Of a stretch of 64,000 bases of DNA, positions 1 through 8,827 are shown piece after piece. Location: contig JBFWXS010000020.1 in assembly GCA_050187175.1 (NCBI GenBank), positions 1-64,000 on the forward strand, read 5' to 3'. The DNA is from Zeimonas sp050187175 (lineage in GTDB: Bacteria > Pseudomonadota > Gammaproteobacteria > Burkholderiales > Burkholderiaceae_E). The first letter of the stretch is position 1; every line of letters starts with the position of its first letter. Position numbers and translations under genes: made by a program. The notes under the pieces were generated by a model that worked only from the letters and a program-made list of their open reading frames with translations, was not told where the DNA came from and did not search any database.

Positions 1-1
1 C

Positions 2-76
2 TGGTGGGCGGCACAGGGTTCGAACCTGTGACCCCTGCCGTGTGAAGGCAGTGCTCTACCGCTGAGCTAGCCGCCC
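2..76 (-). tRNA. tRNA-Val (anticodon CAC)
   Basis: Read on the minus strand this folds as a complete 75-nt tRNA. The acceptor stem is GGGCGGC/GCCGCCC, the D arm contains AGCGGTA, and the anticodon stem CTGCC/GGCAG encloses the loop TTCACAC, giving anticodon CAC, which decodes the valine codon GTG. The T arm carries TTCGAAC, the discriminator base is A, and the 3' CCA is encoded. GTG is a frequent codon in this GC-rich sequence. The 3' end lies one base inside the window. Confidence 0.96.
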
Positions 77-179
77 CGAAGGGAAGACCCGCGATTGTAG
101 GGAAAAGTTCCGCGGCAATCAAATCGGGCCGGTCACCCGGGCCGCCTCTGGGCGATCACCCGAGCCGCGCCCAGGGCGG

Positions 180-968
180 TCACCCCAGCCGCCGCTTCAG
201 AAAGTCCAGGATATGCGCATTGAACACCGCCGGCTGCTCGGCCCAGCCGAAGTGCGCGACGCCGGGCATGGACACGAACTCGGCGCCGGCGATCTTGCCG
301 GCCATCTTGGCCATGACGTCGGCGGGCGCGGTCTTGTCCAGTTCGCCGGCGATCGCCAGGACCGGAACCTTCATCTTCGGCAGCACGGCGCGGCCTTCGT
401 ACTGCGTGATCGCGACAATGGCGGCGCGGAAGGTCTCCGGGCGCATGAGCGCCACGGTATCGACCACCAGATCGACGGCGGGGCCGGCTGCGCCCGGTGC
501 CATCATCTGCGGCAGGAAATCGTGCGCGTGTTCGGCCACGCTGCGGCCGGCGTCGAGCGGGGCGACGCGGTCGGCGACGAACTTGCGCTGCCATTCGCCG
601 TCGGGGCTGCCGAAGGCCGCGCTGGTGGCCGACAGGATCAGGCCGTGGATGCGGTCGCCGAAGTAGTCATACGCGCGCTGCGCGATCATGCCGCCCATGC
701 TGTGGCCCAGCACGATGTTGCGCGGTCCGGCTTCCTTGTCGAGCAGCCGGCCGAAGGCGCGGGCGCAGGTCTCGACGCTGAAGTCGGCCGGCAGCGGCGA
801 GCAGCCGTAGCCGGGGCAGTCCCAGGCGACGACGCGGTAGCCGGCCTGCGACAGCGCGGCGATCTGTTCGCGCCAGTATTCCTTGGCACCGAAGGCGCCG
901 TGCAGCAGGAAGACGGTGTCGTCGCCGTGGCCGGTGACGCTGTGGTCGGGGATGCGGTCCTTGCTCAT
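180..968 (-). CDS. alpha/beta-fold hydrolase
   Basis: The 262-residue product is a complete alpha/beta hydrolase of the esterase/MhpC-like type, predicted cytoplasmic (no signal peptide). An oxyanion-hole HGAF motif lies near residue 23, the nucleophile elbow GHSMGG places the catalytic serine at S90, the acid is probably D211 (GELDK) and the base H239 (GVAHFGW). It lies 42 bp downstream of a carotenoid-oxygenase-type gene on the same strand and is probably co-transcribed with it. It may hydrolyse an ester, lactone or C-C bond in a product of that enzyme. Fold and triad are clear; the substrate is unknown. Confidence 0.85.
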   Translation of the reverse strand: MSKDRIPDHSVTGHGDDTVFLLHGAFGAKEYWREQIAALSQAGYRVVAWDCPGYGCSPLPADFSVETCARAFGRLLDKEAGPRNIVLGHSMGGMIAQRAYDYFGDRIHGLILSATSAAFGSPDGEWQRKFVADRVAPLDAGRSVAEHAHDFLPQMMAPGAAGPAVDLVVDTVALMRPETFRAAIVAITQYEGRAVLPKMKVPVLAIAGELDKTAPADVMAKMAGKIAGAEFVSMPGVAHFGWAEQPAVFNAHILDFLKRRLG

Positions 969-1010
969 GGATGGCGTTTCGGTCTTTATGCAGTATGTCG
1001 CCGGCCGGCC

Positions 1011-2507
1011 TCAGGCTCGGCTGTCGTCGGGCGCAGGGCCGAGCATCGATTCCGGCGCCCAGTATGCATGCGCGCCGGTCGGGATGTGATCGGGCAGCAG
1101 GATGCGACAGACCGGTCCGACGGTGATGTCGCGAGCATCGAACAGCGCGCACTCGCCCTTGCCGGTGTTCACGTTCGTGACGAAGGTGACCAGGTAGCCG
1201 TCGTCCTCGTCGCGCGCGCCCAGCCGCGGGGCGAACGGGGCTTCGCTGACGTGGCAGCCGGGTTCCATCATGTAGGTCTGCGTGCGCCCCGTCTGCAGAT
1301 CGTACTTCTTCAGGCCGTCGAGCAGCCAGAAGCCTTTCTGCGGAATGGCGTTATAGCTGTACCGGTACGGGCGGCCGTTGTACTGGCCATTGACCATCGG
1401 GAACTCGGTGACCTGCTCGTCGAGATCCTCTTCGTGCGTGCGGCCGGTCTTCAGGTTGAAGCGCCAGCGGTGCATGCGGGTCTGCTTGTCGTGCAGGCTG
1501 GTCATCTTGATGATGCGCGCGTAGCCGTCATGCGGCAGGCCCGACAGGTCGGGGATGGGCTGGTACTGGATGCAGCCGTCCATGACGATCTCGTCGCCGT
1601 CTTCGTACGAGTTCGACAGGTGCAGCAGGTAGCACGGCTGTGCCTCGAACCAGCGTACGTCGCGATTGGTGCCGAAGCGCGGGATGATGCCGAAGCGGCT
1701 GGGGATGTCGCGGTGGAACTTCAGACGGTGGCCGCCTTTCTTCAGGGCCTCGGTGTCGAAGAACATCGGCAGGTCGTGCAGGATCGAATAGTGCTCGGTC
1801 ATGCCCAGGTCGTGCGGCCAGCGCGGACCGGGCAGTTCGATCGGCTCGTAGTGCACCAGCTGGTTTTCGGCGTTTACGACGCCGTAATGCATGTACGGTG
1901 CGTGCTCGCCGAAGTTGAACAGCGTCATCTCCTGCGTATGCTCGTCGACCTTGAAGTGCGAGCAGATGCCCTGCGGCATCAGGCGGCGCGCCCAGCCGTT
2001 GTCGGGGCCCAGGGTCTCCAGCGTTTCGGGATCGAGCCGATAGGGCTCGCTGCACTGGGACATGGCGGCGAGCACGCGGCCGGCGTGCACGATGACGTCG
2101 GTGCCGGCATTGTCCTTCATCGCACCGATCGATCCCCAGCCGCGGCGGCTGCCGCGGCGCGGCTCGATGATGCCGGGCCACAGCGACTTGCCGGCGGCCT
2201 TCTCGGCGAGAAAGCCGGTGGTGCGGATCCAGCGGTTGCGGTAGACGGCCTGGCCGTCACGGAAGCGGATGGCGTGCAGCATGCCGTCGCCGTCGTACGG
2301 GTGATAGCGGCCGATCGATTCGTGGACCGGGTTGTGGCCGTTGCGCACGTACAGCCCGGCGAGATCCTTCGGAATTTCGCCGATGACCTTCAGGTCGGGC
2401 GTGGACGCGGTCCACTCGGTGTCGAGCGGGCGCCAGCCGCCGTTCAGGTAGGGATTCTCGGTCGGGTAGACGATCGTCGACTGTTCCCGGTTGAAAACTT
2501 CCAGCAT
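1011..2507 (-). CDS. carotenoid oxygenase / lignostilbene dioxygenase family protein, copy 1
   Basis: The 498-residue protein belongs to the non-heme iron carotenoid-cleavage oxygenase family, which cleaves C=C bonds of carotenoids, apocarotenoids or stilbenes to two carbonyl products. The four expected iron-binding histidines are H184 (CSHFKVD), H232 (WPHDLGMT), H296 (LLHLSN) and H480 (TGAHAYW), with spacing close to bacterial stilbene-cleaving members. The glycine-rich N-terminal blade motif YDGDGMLHA is present. It aligns without gaps, at about 61% identity by hand count, with the product of 11660-13156. A hydrolase gene follows, and a regulator gene is divergent across a 182-bp spacer. 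A lignostilbene-type substrate is more likely than a full carotenoid, because no carotenoid synthesis genes are nearby; this is inference. Confidence 0.9.
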   Translation of the reverse strand: MLEVFNREQSTIVYPTENPYLNGGWRPLDTEWTASTPDLKVIGEIPKDLAGLYVRNGHNPVHESIGRYHPYDGDGMLHAIRFRDGQAVYRNRWIRTTGFLAEKAAGKSLWPGIIEPRRGSRRGWGSIGAMKDNAGTDVIVHAGRVLAAMSQCSEPYRLDPETLETLGPDNGWARRLMPQGICSHFKVDEHTQEMTLFNFGEHAPYMHYGVVNAENQLVHYEPIELPGPRWPHDLGMTEHYSILHDLPMFFDTEALKKGGHRLKFHRDIPSRFGIIPRFGTNRDVRWFEAQPCYLLHLSNSYEDGDEIVMDGCIQYQPIPDLSGLPHDGYARIIKMTSLHDKQTRMHRWRFNLKTGRTHEEDLDEQVTEFPMVNGQYNGRPYRYSYNAIPQKGFWLLDGLKKYDLQTGRTQTYMMEPGCHVSEAPFAPRLGARDEDDGYLVTFVTNVNTGKGECALFDARDITVGPVCRILLPDHIPTGAHAYWAPESMLGPAPDDSRA

Positions 2508-2544
2508 CGGACGCTCCTCAGTAGGATGGCTTTCTTTATCGAAC

Positions 2545-2566
2545 TTTATTAGTATGATAATAGAAG
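2545..2566. promoter_or_regulatory. candidate operator, site 1 (AT-rich, partly palindromic)
   Basis: An AT-rich island in a very GC-rich background, in the divergent spacer between oxygenase copy 1 and the tandem-HxlR regulator. It contains the inverted repeat TATTA-N6-TAATA. Sixteen of its 22 bases match a site upstream of oxygenase copy 2 (13253-13274, opposite strand). The core can be written TTTATWAGTMTRWTAAWMG followed by AAG. It ends 38 bp before the oxygenase start. Operator function is inferred from position and recurrence only. Confidence 0.45.
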
Positions 2567-2689
2567 TGATTTCTTCGCCTTGTCAACTGATCGTAGCGGC
2601 ACTGTCGGGGCTTGCGATGGAGCAGTGTCCATATGGTAGTGTCCCGCCGACATTGCGGTTTTTGAATCGCGCAAGGGATTGACTGTTCG

Positions 2690-3637
2690 ATGGGCCAGTT
2701 ACTCGAAGACGATATCGCCCGCTTGCGCCGCGTGCTGCAAGGGAGCGCGCTGAATCAGGTGCTGCTGAAGGTCGGCGATCGTTGGACCTGGGCGATACTG
2801 CAGCAGAGCTTCCTCGGGGTGAAGCGCTTCGACGATTTCCAGACGGCGCTGAACATTCCCCGGCAGACACTGAGCGCCCGCTTGCGGGCGCTGGTGGCCG
2901 ACGGCCTGCTGCGGCAGGAGCTGTATCAGGAGCGGCCGCCGCGGATGGCGTACCGGCTCACCAGGATGGGATTGGCGCTGTACCCGCGCGCGCTGATCGC
3001 GTGGTCGTGGGAGATGCGCTGGGGCCGGCCGCCGGCGAACATGCCGCGCCGGCTGCGCCATCGCAGCTGCGGCCACGAACTGAAGCCGCAGCTGATCTGC
3101 GAGACCTGCGGCGACGAGCTGCGCATGGTGGACCTGATCCGCGAGGTCACCGACCCCGGCGAGATCGAGCTGCCCAAGGCGGCGCGCGCGCGCCGCTGGG
3201 CCGGCGGCCTGCCGACGCGCAAGGAACTGCTGCAGCAGCGGGAAATCCACTTCCCGAAGCTGGCCAGCGACCGCTATTCGATGATGATCCTGGTCGCGGT
3301 GATGCACGGCTGCCACTACTTCGACGAGATCATGAAGGTGCTCGGCCTGGGATCCAGCGTGCTGGCGGTGCGGCTGGACATGCTGACGCGCTTCGGGCTG
3401 CTGGACAAGCTGCAGGACCGCTATGACGGCCGTCGCTTCTATTACCGCATCGGCGCCGCGGCGCAGGCGCTGTCGGCCTACATGCTGCTGCTGTCGCGCT
3501 GGGGACAGCAGTACCTGCTGAAGGCGCGAGGCACGATCCGCGTCCGCCATTCGGTCTGCGGCGAGATCGTGCAGCCTGCGGTCGTCTGCCAGCACTGCCG
3601 GCAGCCGGTCGAGGCGTACGACGTCGAACGTCTGTAG
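2690..3637 (+). CDS. tandem HxlR-type winged-helix transcriptional regulator
   Basis: The 315-residue protein consists of two copies of an HxlR-like module. Module 1 has a winged helix at about residues 15-105 (RWTWAILQQ; SARLRALVADGLL) followed by a cysteine cluster C127-x9-C137-x2-C140. Module 2 has a winged helix at about 190-275 (DRYSMMILVAVMHGCHYFDE; RLDMLTRFGLL) followed by C290-x9-C300-x2-C303. HxlR proteins are normally about 110-150 residues with one winged helix and act as dimers, so this looks like a covalent pseudo-dimer. The equal cysteine spacing suggests a small metal- or thiol-based site in each half. It is divergent from oxygenase copy 1 and convergent with the copy 2 unit, so it probably controls both. 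The effector is unknown. Confidence 0.85.
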   Translation: MGQLLEDDIARLRRVLQGSALNQVLLKVGDRWTWAILQQSFLGVKRFDDFQTALNIPRQTLSARLRALVADGLLRQELYQERPPRMAYRLTRMGLALYPRALIAWSWEMRWGRPPANMPRRLRHRSCGHELKPQLICETCGDELRMVDLIREVTDPGEIELPKAARARRWAGGLPTRKELLQQREIHFPKLASDRYSMMILVAVMHGCHYFDEIMKVLGLGSSVLAVRLDMLTRFGLLDKLQDRYDGRRFYYRIGAAAQALSAYMLLLSRWGQQYLLKARGTIRVRHSVCGEIVQPAVVCQHCRQPVEAYDVERL

Positions 3638-3711
3638 GCCGGGCCGCGATCGGTCGGGCCGCGATAGGCCGAGCCGTGATAGGCCGGGCCGCGGCAGATC
3701 GTGCCGCGGCG
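3637..3711. repeat. 15-bp imperfect tandem repeat after a stop codon
   Basis: Five 15-bp units (3637, 3652, 3667, 3682 and 3697; first unit GGCCGGGCCGCGATC) begin at the last base of the regulator stop codon and become progressively more divergent. They fill most of the 95-bp space between two convergent genes. I see no strong hairpin with a T tract here. Confidence 0.8.
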
Positions 3712-3732
3712 CCGGTGCAGGCTCGGCCGCTG

Positions 3733-4449
3733 TCAGACCTTCGCCGGCTCCGCCAGCCAGCGCAGCAGGCTGTCGGCCAGCGCCTGCGGACGCTCCAGCG
3801 GCAGCAGATGCCCGGAGTCCTCGATCTGCTCGAAGCGTGCACGCGGCACGGCGTCGGCCACGCGCTTGATCGACTCGGGCGTGACGACCTTGTCGTGCGA
3901 GGTGGCGACCAGCAGCGTGGGGCCGTCGAACGACTGCAGCAGATGCGTGCGGTCGGGGCGCGTCAGGCACGCGGTCATGTGCGCGATGAAGCGCTCGGCG
4001 CCGTAGGCCGGCACCATCTTCTCGCGGCGCGCGATGATCGCCTGGTCGTCGACGCGGCTCGGATGCACGGTATTGGGATAGGCTTTGGCGATCAGGCCGG
4101 CGTGGCCGCCGGCCTGCGCGATCTCGATCGCCTTCAGCCGCATCGGCCGCGCCGCCTCCGGTTCGCCGAGGCTGTTCGAGCAGACCAGCGCGTAGCGCTC
4201 GAAGCGCTCAGGCGCGGCTTCCAGCATGGCCATGCCGACATAGCCGCCGAACGAGAAGCCGACGTACGAGAAGCGCGGCGGCAGATCCTTGAGCAGCGCC
4301 TGAGCGACGGCTTCGGTGCTGTCCAGGGCAGGCATCAAGGGGCGATGGATGCGCAGCTGCCCCGGCAGCGCGCGTTCCAGGGCCGCGCAGACGTCGTCCC
4401 AGATGTCGGGGGTATTGTTCAGTCCGCAGACGAGGACGAGTTCGGTCAT
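3733..4449 (-). CDS. alpha/beta-fold hydrolase, last gene of the oxygenase copy 2 unit
   Basis: The 238-residue protein has an alpha/beta hydrolase fold, with nucleophile elbow GFSFGG (S66), probable acid D186 (SHDKVVTPE) and base H214 (DSGHLLPLE). It begins abruptly with the first core strand and lacks a signal peptide, so it is probably cytoplasmic. It starts 19 bp after the stop of a Bug receptor gene and closes the eight-gene minus-strand unit. It resembles small carboxylesterases and enol-lactone hydrolases. A role in opening a lactone or ester in the pathway is inferred from context; the substrate cannot be named. Confidence 0.82.
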   Translation of the reverse strand: MTELVLVCGLNNTPDIWDDVCAALERALPGQLRIHRPLMPALDSTEAVAQALLKDLPPRFSYVGFSFGGYVGMAMLEAAPERFERYALVCSNSLGEPEAARPMRLKAIEIAQAGGHAGLIAKAYPNTVHPSRVDDQAIIARREKMVPAYGAERFIAHMTACLTRPDRTHLLQSFDGPTLLVATSHDKVVTPESIKRVADAVPRARFEQIEDSGHLLPLERPQALADSLLRWLAEPAKV

Positions 4450-4468
4450 GAAATGTGATTCCTGAGTC

Positions 4469-5473
4469 TCATTGAAGCTCGATCTTAAGCCGTTTGTTCA
4501 GCTCGCGTGCCATCTCGATCTCGCCTTTCACCATGGTGGTGAACTCGGCCGGCGTCGTGTAGCGCGCGACCGCGCCTTCGGACGCGAGGATGTCGCGGAC
4601 GTCCTTGGACTCCAGCGCCTGCTTGAAGGCGGCGCTGAGCTTGTCCAGCGCATAGCCGGGAATGCCGGCGGGCGCACCGAAGCCGAGCCAGGTGGTCATG
4701 GCCCAGTCGAGCCCGCTTTCCTTGATCGTCGGCACGTTCGGCAGCAGCTCGCTGCGCTGTTCGCTGCTGATGCCCAGCGGGATCAACTGGCCGGCATCGA
4801 CCTGCGGCTTTGCGCCGAGCGTCGTGAGCATGACGTCGACCTGTCCGCCGATCAGGTCGTTCTGCGCCTGCGCCGCGCCGCGGTACGGCACGTGCAGCAG
4901 CGATACGCCGGCCTTGTCGAACAGCGCTTCGGTCCAGACGTGGTAGGCGGTGCCCAGTCCGGAGCTGGAGAACTTCAGCATGCCCGGCTTGGCGCGGGCG
5001 GCCTCGAACAGCTGCTGCGTGGTCTTGATGCCGCTCTTGGCGTGCGTGGCGAGCAGGAAGGCCGAGCCGTAGCCGTGCGTCAGGTACTGCAGGTCCTTCA
5101 GCGCGTCGTATTTCAGCTGCGGATCGAGCGCGGGGGCCATGACGACACTGGCCTGCGTGACGACGCCGATCGTGTAGCCGTCCTTGGGCGCGCGAACGAG
5201 CGCCAGCGTGCCGATGCGCTGTCCGGCGCCGGCCTTGTTCTCGACGACGATGGGCTGGCCGAGGATGCGGCTGGCGCGGTCGGCGATCAGCCGGGCGCGG
5301 CTGTCGACGATGCCGGGCGGGAAGGGCACGATCATCGTGATCGGGCGGCTGGGGTACGAGGCGGCGGCAGCGTCGCGCGCGGCGGCCGAGCCCGACGGCT
5401 GCGCGTGCGCGCCGAATGCGGCGAGGCCGCAGGCAGCGGCGAACAGAACAGCGAAACGGCGATGGGATTTCAT
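4469..5473 (-). CDS. Bug-family (TctC) periplasmic solute receptor 1
   Basis: The 334-residue product belongs to the Bordetella-uptake-gene family of substrate receptors of tripartite tricarboxylate transporters. A cleavable signal peptide is visible (MKSHRRFAV, a hydrophobic core, then GAHA before QPSG). The family signature YPSRPITMIVPFPPG follows, with GGQVDVMLTTLG and LPNVPTIKESG further on. These receptors bind carboxylates through main-chain and water contacts, so the sequence does not reveal the ligand. The gene lies between an aldehyde dehydrogenase and a hydrolase gene with short gaps, suggesting import of a substrate for this pathway. No membrane subunits TctA or TctB are encoded in the window. 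Confidence 0.92.
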   Translation of the reverse strand: MKSHRRFAVLFAAACGLAAFGAHAQPSGSAAARDAAAASYPSRPITMIVPFPPGIVDSRARLIADRASRILGQPIVVENKAGAGQRIGTLALVRAPKDGYTIGVVTQASVVMAPALDPQLKYDALKDLQYLTHGYGSAFLLATHAKSGIKTTQQLFEAARAKPGMLKFSSSGLGTAYHVWTEALFDKAGVSLLHVPYRGAAQAQNDLIGGQVDVMLTTLGAKPQVDAGQLIPLGISSEQRSELLPNVPTIKESGLDWAMTTWLGFGAPAGIPGYALDKLSAAFKQALESKDVRDILASEGAVARYTTPAEFTTMVKGEIEMARELNKRLKIELQ

Positions 5474-5491
5474 GACGTGTGTCTCCGATGT

Positions 5492-6988
5492 TCAGGCCTT
5501 GCCGAACGGCAGCGGCGCGGGAGGGCGCAGCCCGATGGTCACGACCTTGTCTTGGGAATAGAAATGACGCATGCCCTCGATCCCTTCGCGGCCGACTCCG
5601 GAGTCTTTGTAGCCGCCGAACGGAAAGCGCATGTCCAGGCTCATATTGGTGTTCACCAGCACGACGCCGGTCTGCAGCGCGCGTGAAGCGCGCATCGCTT
5701 CCTCCAGGCGCTCGGTCCACAGGTACGAGACCAGACCGAAGGCCGAGTCATTGGCGATGGCCAGCGCCTCGTCGAGACTGTCATAGATCAGCAGCGTGGC
5801 GAAGGGTCCGAAGATCTCCTGCTGGCACAGGCGTGCGCTGTTGCTGCGCGCCAGCACCGCAGTGGGTTCGACGTAGTAGCCGCGCTCGAACCGGCTCGCG
5901 CGGCGGCCACCGGTCAGCAGCGTGTTGCCGTCCTCGTGCGCCAGCTCGGCGAAACCGAGCACGCGCTTGTAGTGGCTCTCGAAGGCGAGCGGGCCGACTT
6001 CGGTATCCGGGTCGAGCGGATCGCCGACGCTGATGCGGCGCGCGCGCTCGACGAAGCGTTCGATGAACGGCTCGGCGATCTTGCGCGCCAGCAGGATGCG
6101 CGAGCCGGCGAAGCACTGCTGCCCGTTGTTCAGGTAGATGCCGGCGAGCGCGCCGTCCAGCGCGCGGTCCAGGTCGGCGGATTCGGTGATGATGTTCGCC
6201 GACTTGCCGCCCAGCTCCAGGTCGATCCGCTTCAGCGCCGGTCCGGCGACGCCGGCGATCGCGCGGCCGGTCTCGGTGCCGCCGGTGAACGAGATGCCGC
6301 GCACGGCCGGATGGCTGACCAGCGCGGTGCCGGTCACCGAGCCGCGTCCGTTGACCATGTTCACGACACCGTCGGGAACGCCGGCTTCGCTGAGCAGCTC
6401 CATGAAGCGCGACACCGCCAAGGGCGTTTGCTCGGAGGTCTTGACGACGCAGGTGTTGCCGAAGGCCAGCGCGGCGGCGATCTTGGTGGAAGCCAGTGCC
6501 AGCGGTGCATTCCACGGCGAGATCAGCGCGACCACGCCGAGCGGGTCGCGCAGCACGTAGCGCAGATACGCGTCGTCATCGAGGCCACCGCGTTCGACGT
6601 TCTGCGACAGCGTGTCGGCGAAGAAGTTGAAGTTGCGCAGGATGCGCGGCAGCTGGAACTGGCGTGCATAGCGCAGCGGCAGCCCGCTGTTCAGCGTCTC
6701 CAGCCAGGCCAGCTCGTCGAGATGTTCGCCGGTGAGCTGCGCGATGCGCAGCAGCACCTCGCGCTTGCTGCGCGCCGGGAGGTTCGACCAGCGGCCGTCG
6801 AGGTGGGCGCGCTGCGCTGCCTCGACAGCGCGTGCGGTTTCCGCAGCGTCGGCCTCGGCGAGCTCCGCCACCTGCTGCTCGGTGGCCGGATTGATCACCG
6901 GCAGCCGATGCGGGCCCGGTTCGCTGCGGCGGCCGTCGATGTAGCTGCAAACGACCGGCGGGACCGGCCAGGATCGTATCGCCGTCAT
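5492..6988 (-). CDS. NAD(P)-dependent aldehyde dehydrogenase
   Basis: The 498-residue protein is a full-length ALDH superfamily enzyme that oxidises an aldehyde to the carboxylate. The active site is intact: ISPWNAPL (about 156-163), FTGGTETGR for cofactor binding, general base E259 in LELGGK, and nucleophile C292 in NNGQQCFAGS. The start at 6988 is chosen because its ATG overlaps the TGA of the upstream SDR gene (ATGA) and gives the usual family N-terminus; the open frame extends further upstream but only through the SDR gene. In context it should oxidise aldehydes released by the carotenoid-oxygenase-type enzymes, feeding the acyl-CoA ligase; this is inference. Confidence 0.92.
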   Translation of the reverse strand: MTAIRSWPVPPVVCSYIDGRRSEPGPHRLPVINPATEQQVAELAEADAAETARAVEAAQRAHLDGRWSNLPARSKREVLLRIAQLTGEHLDELAWLETLNSGLPLRYARQFQLPRILRNFNFFADTLSQNVERGGLDDDAYLRYVLRDPLGVVALISPWNAPLALASTKIAAALAFGNTCVVKTSEQTPLAVSRFMELLSEAGVPDGVVNMVNGRGSVTGTALVSHPAVRGISFTGGTETGRAIAGVAGPALKRIDLELGGKSANIITESADLDRALDGALAGIYLNNGQQCFAGSRILLARKIAEPFIERFVERARRISVGDPLDPDTEVGPLAFESHYKRVLGFAELAHEDGNTLLTGGRRASRFERGYYVEPTAVLARSNSARLCQQEIFGPFATLLIYDSLDEALAIANDSAFGLVSYLWTERLEEAMRASRALQTGVVLVNTNMSLDMRFPFGGYKDSGVGREGIEGMRHFYSQDKVVTIGLRPPAPLPFGKA

Positions 6989-7803
6989 GCTGCCCACGTG
7001 CCTCCGTTGACATGCAGCGTCTGGCCCGTGATGTAAGCCGCCGCGGGGCTGAGCAGGAACAGCATCGGGCCGGCGATATCGGCGGGACGGCCGAGGCGGC
7101 CCAGCGGCACGCCCGCGGCGAAGCGGTCCAGCGGCAGGCCGGTGCTCTTCGGCGGCCGGCCGGTGCCGCCGCGCAGGAACTCGGTCTCGATGACGCCGGG
7201 GGCGATCGCGTTGACGCGGATCTGCGGCGCGCATTCGGTGGCCAGCGCCTTGCACATCGAGATAACGCCGGCCTTCGACGCGGCATAAGGGCCGTAGCCG
7301 CTCAGGCTGACGCGTACGCCGAAGGTCGACGCGGTAAGCAGGATAGATGGTGCACGGCCGGCCTCGGCGGCGGCGCGCAGCAGCGGGATCGCCGCGCGCG
7401 AGGTCAGGAAGGTGCTGCGCAGATTGCCGGCAACGATCGCATCCCATTCGGCGCTGCTCATCGATTCGATCGGCACCCGCTCGCGGGTGTAGCCGACCAG
7501 ATGGACCAGCGCGTCGACGGCGGGCCAGCGTGCCGCGATCCGGCCGAACGCGGCAGCTACCTGCTCCTCGTTGCCCGCGTCGCAGGCGATCGCGGCGGCA
7601 ACGCCGGCTGCCGGCGCATGCGCGGCGATCGACTCGGCCAGATCCAGGACGATGACTTCGACACCATGTGCAAGTGCGGCGGCGACCACCGCGCGGCCGA
7701 TACCGCCGCAGCCGCCGGCCACGACGATGCGCGAGCCGGGGGCCGGCAGCATGCCGTGCAGCGGTTGCTCGAGCGAGAACTCGTCGGCAGGGGCCATACT
7801 CAT
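6985..7803 (-). CDS. short-chain dehydrogenase/reductase (SDR)
   Basis: The 272-residue SDR oxidoreductase has a Rossmann glycine motif GGCGGIGRAV near residue 30, the strand LDLAE suggesting NAD(H) preference, and the catalytic Ser-Tyr-Lys set (TASTFG, then YAASK). The C-terminus has GQTLHVNGGTWA, typical of the family. Both ends overlap neighbours through ATGA: its start overlaps the stop of Bug receptor 2, and its stop overlaps the start of the aldehyde dehydrogenase, indicating translational coupling of the three genes. It would interconvert an alcohol and a carbonyl within the pathway. The substrate is unknown. Confidence 0.9.
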   Translation of the reverse strand: MSMAPADEFSLEQPLHGMLPAPGSRIVVAGGCGGIGRAVVAAALAHGVEVIVLDLAESIAAHAPAAGVAAAIACDAGNEEQVAAAFGRIAARWPAVDALVHLVGYTRERVPIESMSSAEWDAIVAGNLRSTFLTSRAAIPLLRAAAEAGRAPSILLTASTFGVRVSLSGYGPYAASKAGVISMCKALATECAPQIRVNAIAPGVIETEFLRGGTGRPPKSTGLPLDRFAAGVPLGRLGRPADIAGPMLFLLSPAAAYITGQTLHVNGGTWAA

Positions 7804-8774
7804 TTGAATTTCTCGGCGGCTTGCAGAACCTTGTTCCAGCGCTCGACGTCGCCGCCCAGGCGCTTGGTCAGCTCTGCCGACGTGGCCAGCCAGGGTTCGT
7901 TCGAGCGCGCCAGCATGGCGTCGCGCACGGCCGGCGTGCGCAGCAGCGCGTTGAGCTCGGTTTCGAGCCGGGCGATGATGGGCTTGGGCAGGCCGGCCGG
8001 CGCGTACATCGCCACGGCGTAGTCCCAGTCCAGATCCTTCACGCCGAGCTCGGTGAAGGTCGGCACGTCCGGGAAGAAGGACACGCGCTGCCGGCCGAGC
8101 ACGGCCAGCGGCTTGACCTTGCCGGCCTCGACCTGCGCGCGCGTGATGCCGATCGACAGCAGCCCGCTCTGAACCTGGCCCGACAGCAGGTCGGTCAGCA
8201 TCGGGTTCTCGCCTTTGTACGGCACGTGGGTCATGTTCAGGCCGAGCTGCTCGCTCATCATGGCGATCAGCAGATGCGTCGACGTGCCCGGCCCGTACGA
8301 GCCGAAGCTGAGCGGCTTGGCCTTGGCGGCTGCCACGAACTCCTTGAAGTTGCTCGCCGTGCTGCTGCCGCTGACGTAGATCAGCGGCGTCAGCGCGATG
8401 CCGCCGATCGGTACGAAGTCGGTGTCGGCGCGGTAGGTCGGCTTGACGCCGAGCGGAGCGCTGGTGAGCTGCGTGACCGGCGTGATCAGCAAGGTATAGC
8501 CGTCCGGCGCTGCCTTGGCGACAGCGTCGGCGCCGATGACGCCGGCGGCGCCGCCACGGTTGTCGACGATCACTGACTGCCCCAGCCGTTCGGCCAGCGG
8601 CGTGGCGACGGTGCGGGCGATGATGTCCGCATTGCCGCCGGCCGGGTAGGGCACGATGATACGGATCGGCCGCTCGGGCCAGGATTGCGCGGCGGCGGGA
8701 GCGGCCAGGCTCGTCAGCGCGGCGGCGAGCGCCGAGGCAGCGAGGGTCAGGGTCGAGCGTTTGCTGGGATTCAA
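7800..8774 (-). CDS. Bug-family (TctC) periplasmic solute receptor 2
   Basis: A 324-residue Bug/TctC receptor with a signal peptide (SKRSTLTLAASALAAAL, cleavage after APAAA) and the family signature WPERPIRIIVPYPAGG. I place the start at a TTG codon (8774), because a GGAGA Shine-Dalgarno sequence lies 5 nt upstream and no ATG or GTG gives a sensible signal peptide. The frame stays open further upstream but only as a shadow of the ligase gene. The stop overlaps the SDR start (ATGA). It is the second receptor in the same unit, so the two may deliver different but related substrates to an unlinked TctAB membrane pair. Confidence 0.88.
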   Translation of the reverse strand: MNPSKRSTLTLAASALAAALTSLAAPAAAQSWPERPIRIIVPYPAGGNADIIARTVATPLAERLGQSVIVDNRGGAAGVIGADAVAKAAPDGYTLLITPVTQLTSAPLGVKPTYRADTDFVPIGGIALTPLIYVSGSSTASNFKEFVAAAKAKPLSFGSYGPGTSTHLLIAMMSEQLGLNMTHVPYKGENPMLTDLLSGQVQSGLLSIGITRAQVEAGKVKPLAVLGRQRVSFFPDVPTFTELGVKDLDWDYAVAMYAPAGLPKPIIARLETELNALLRTPAVRDAMLARSNEPWLATSAELTKRLGGDVERWNKVLQAAEKFK

Positions 8775-8827
8775 GAGCGTCTCCGTTGGCAATCGATTGT
8801 TGAGTTTGTGTCGCGGCGAGGGCGCCG

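Noticed and set aside
213..2552. A 779-codon open frame on the plus strand opposite the hydrolase and oxygenase genes
   Set aside because: It mirrors two clearly homologous minus-strand genes; long antisense frames are expected at this GC content, and its translation has no recognisable motif.
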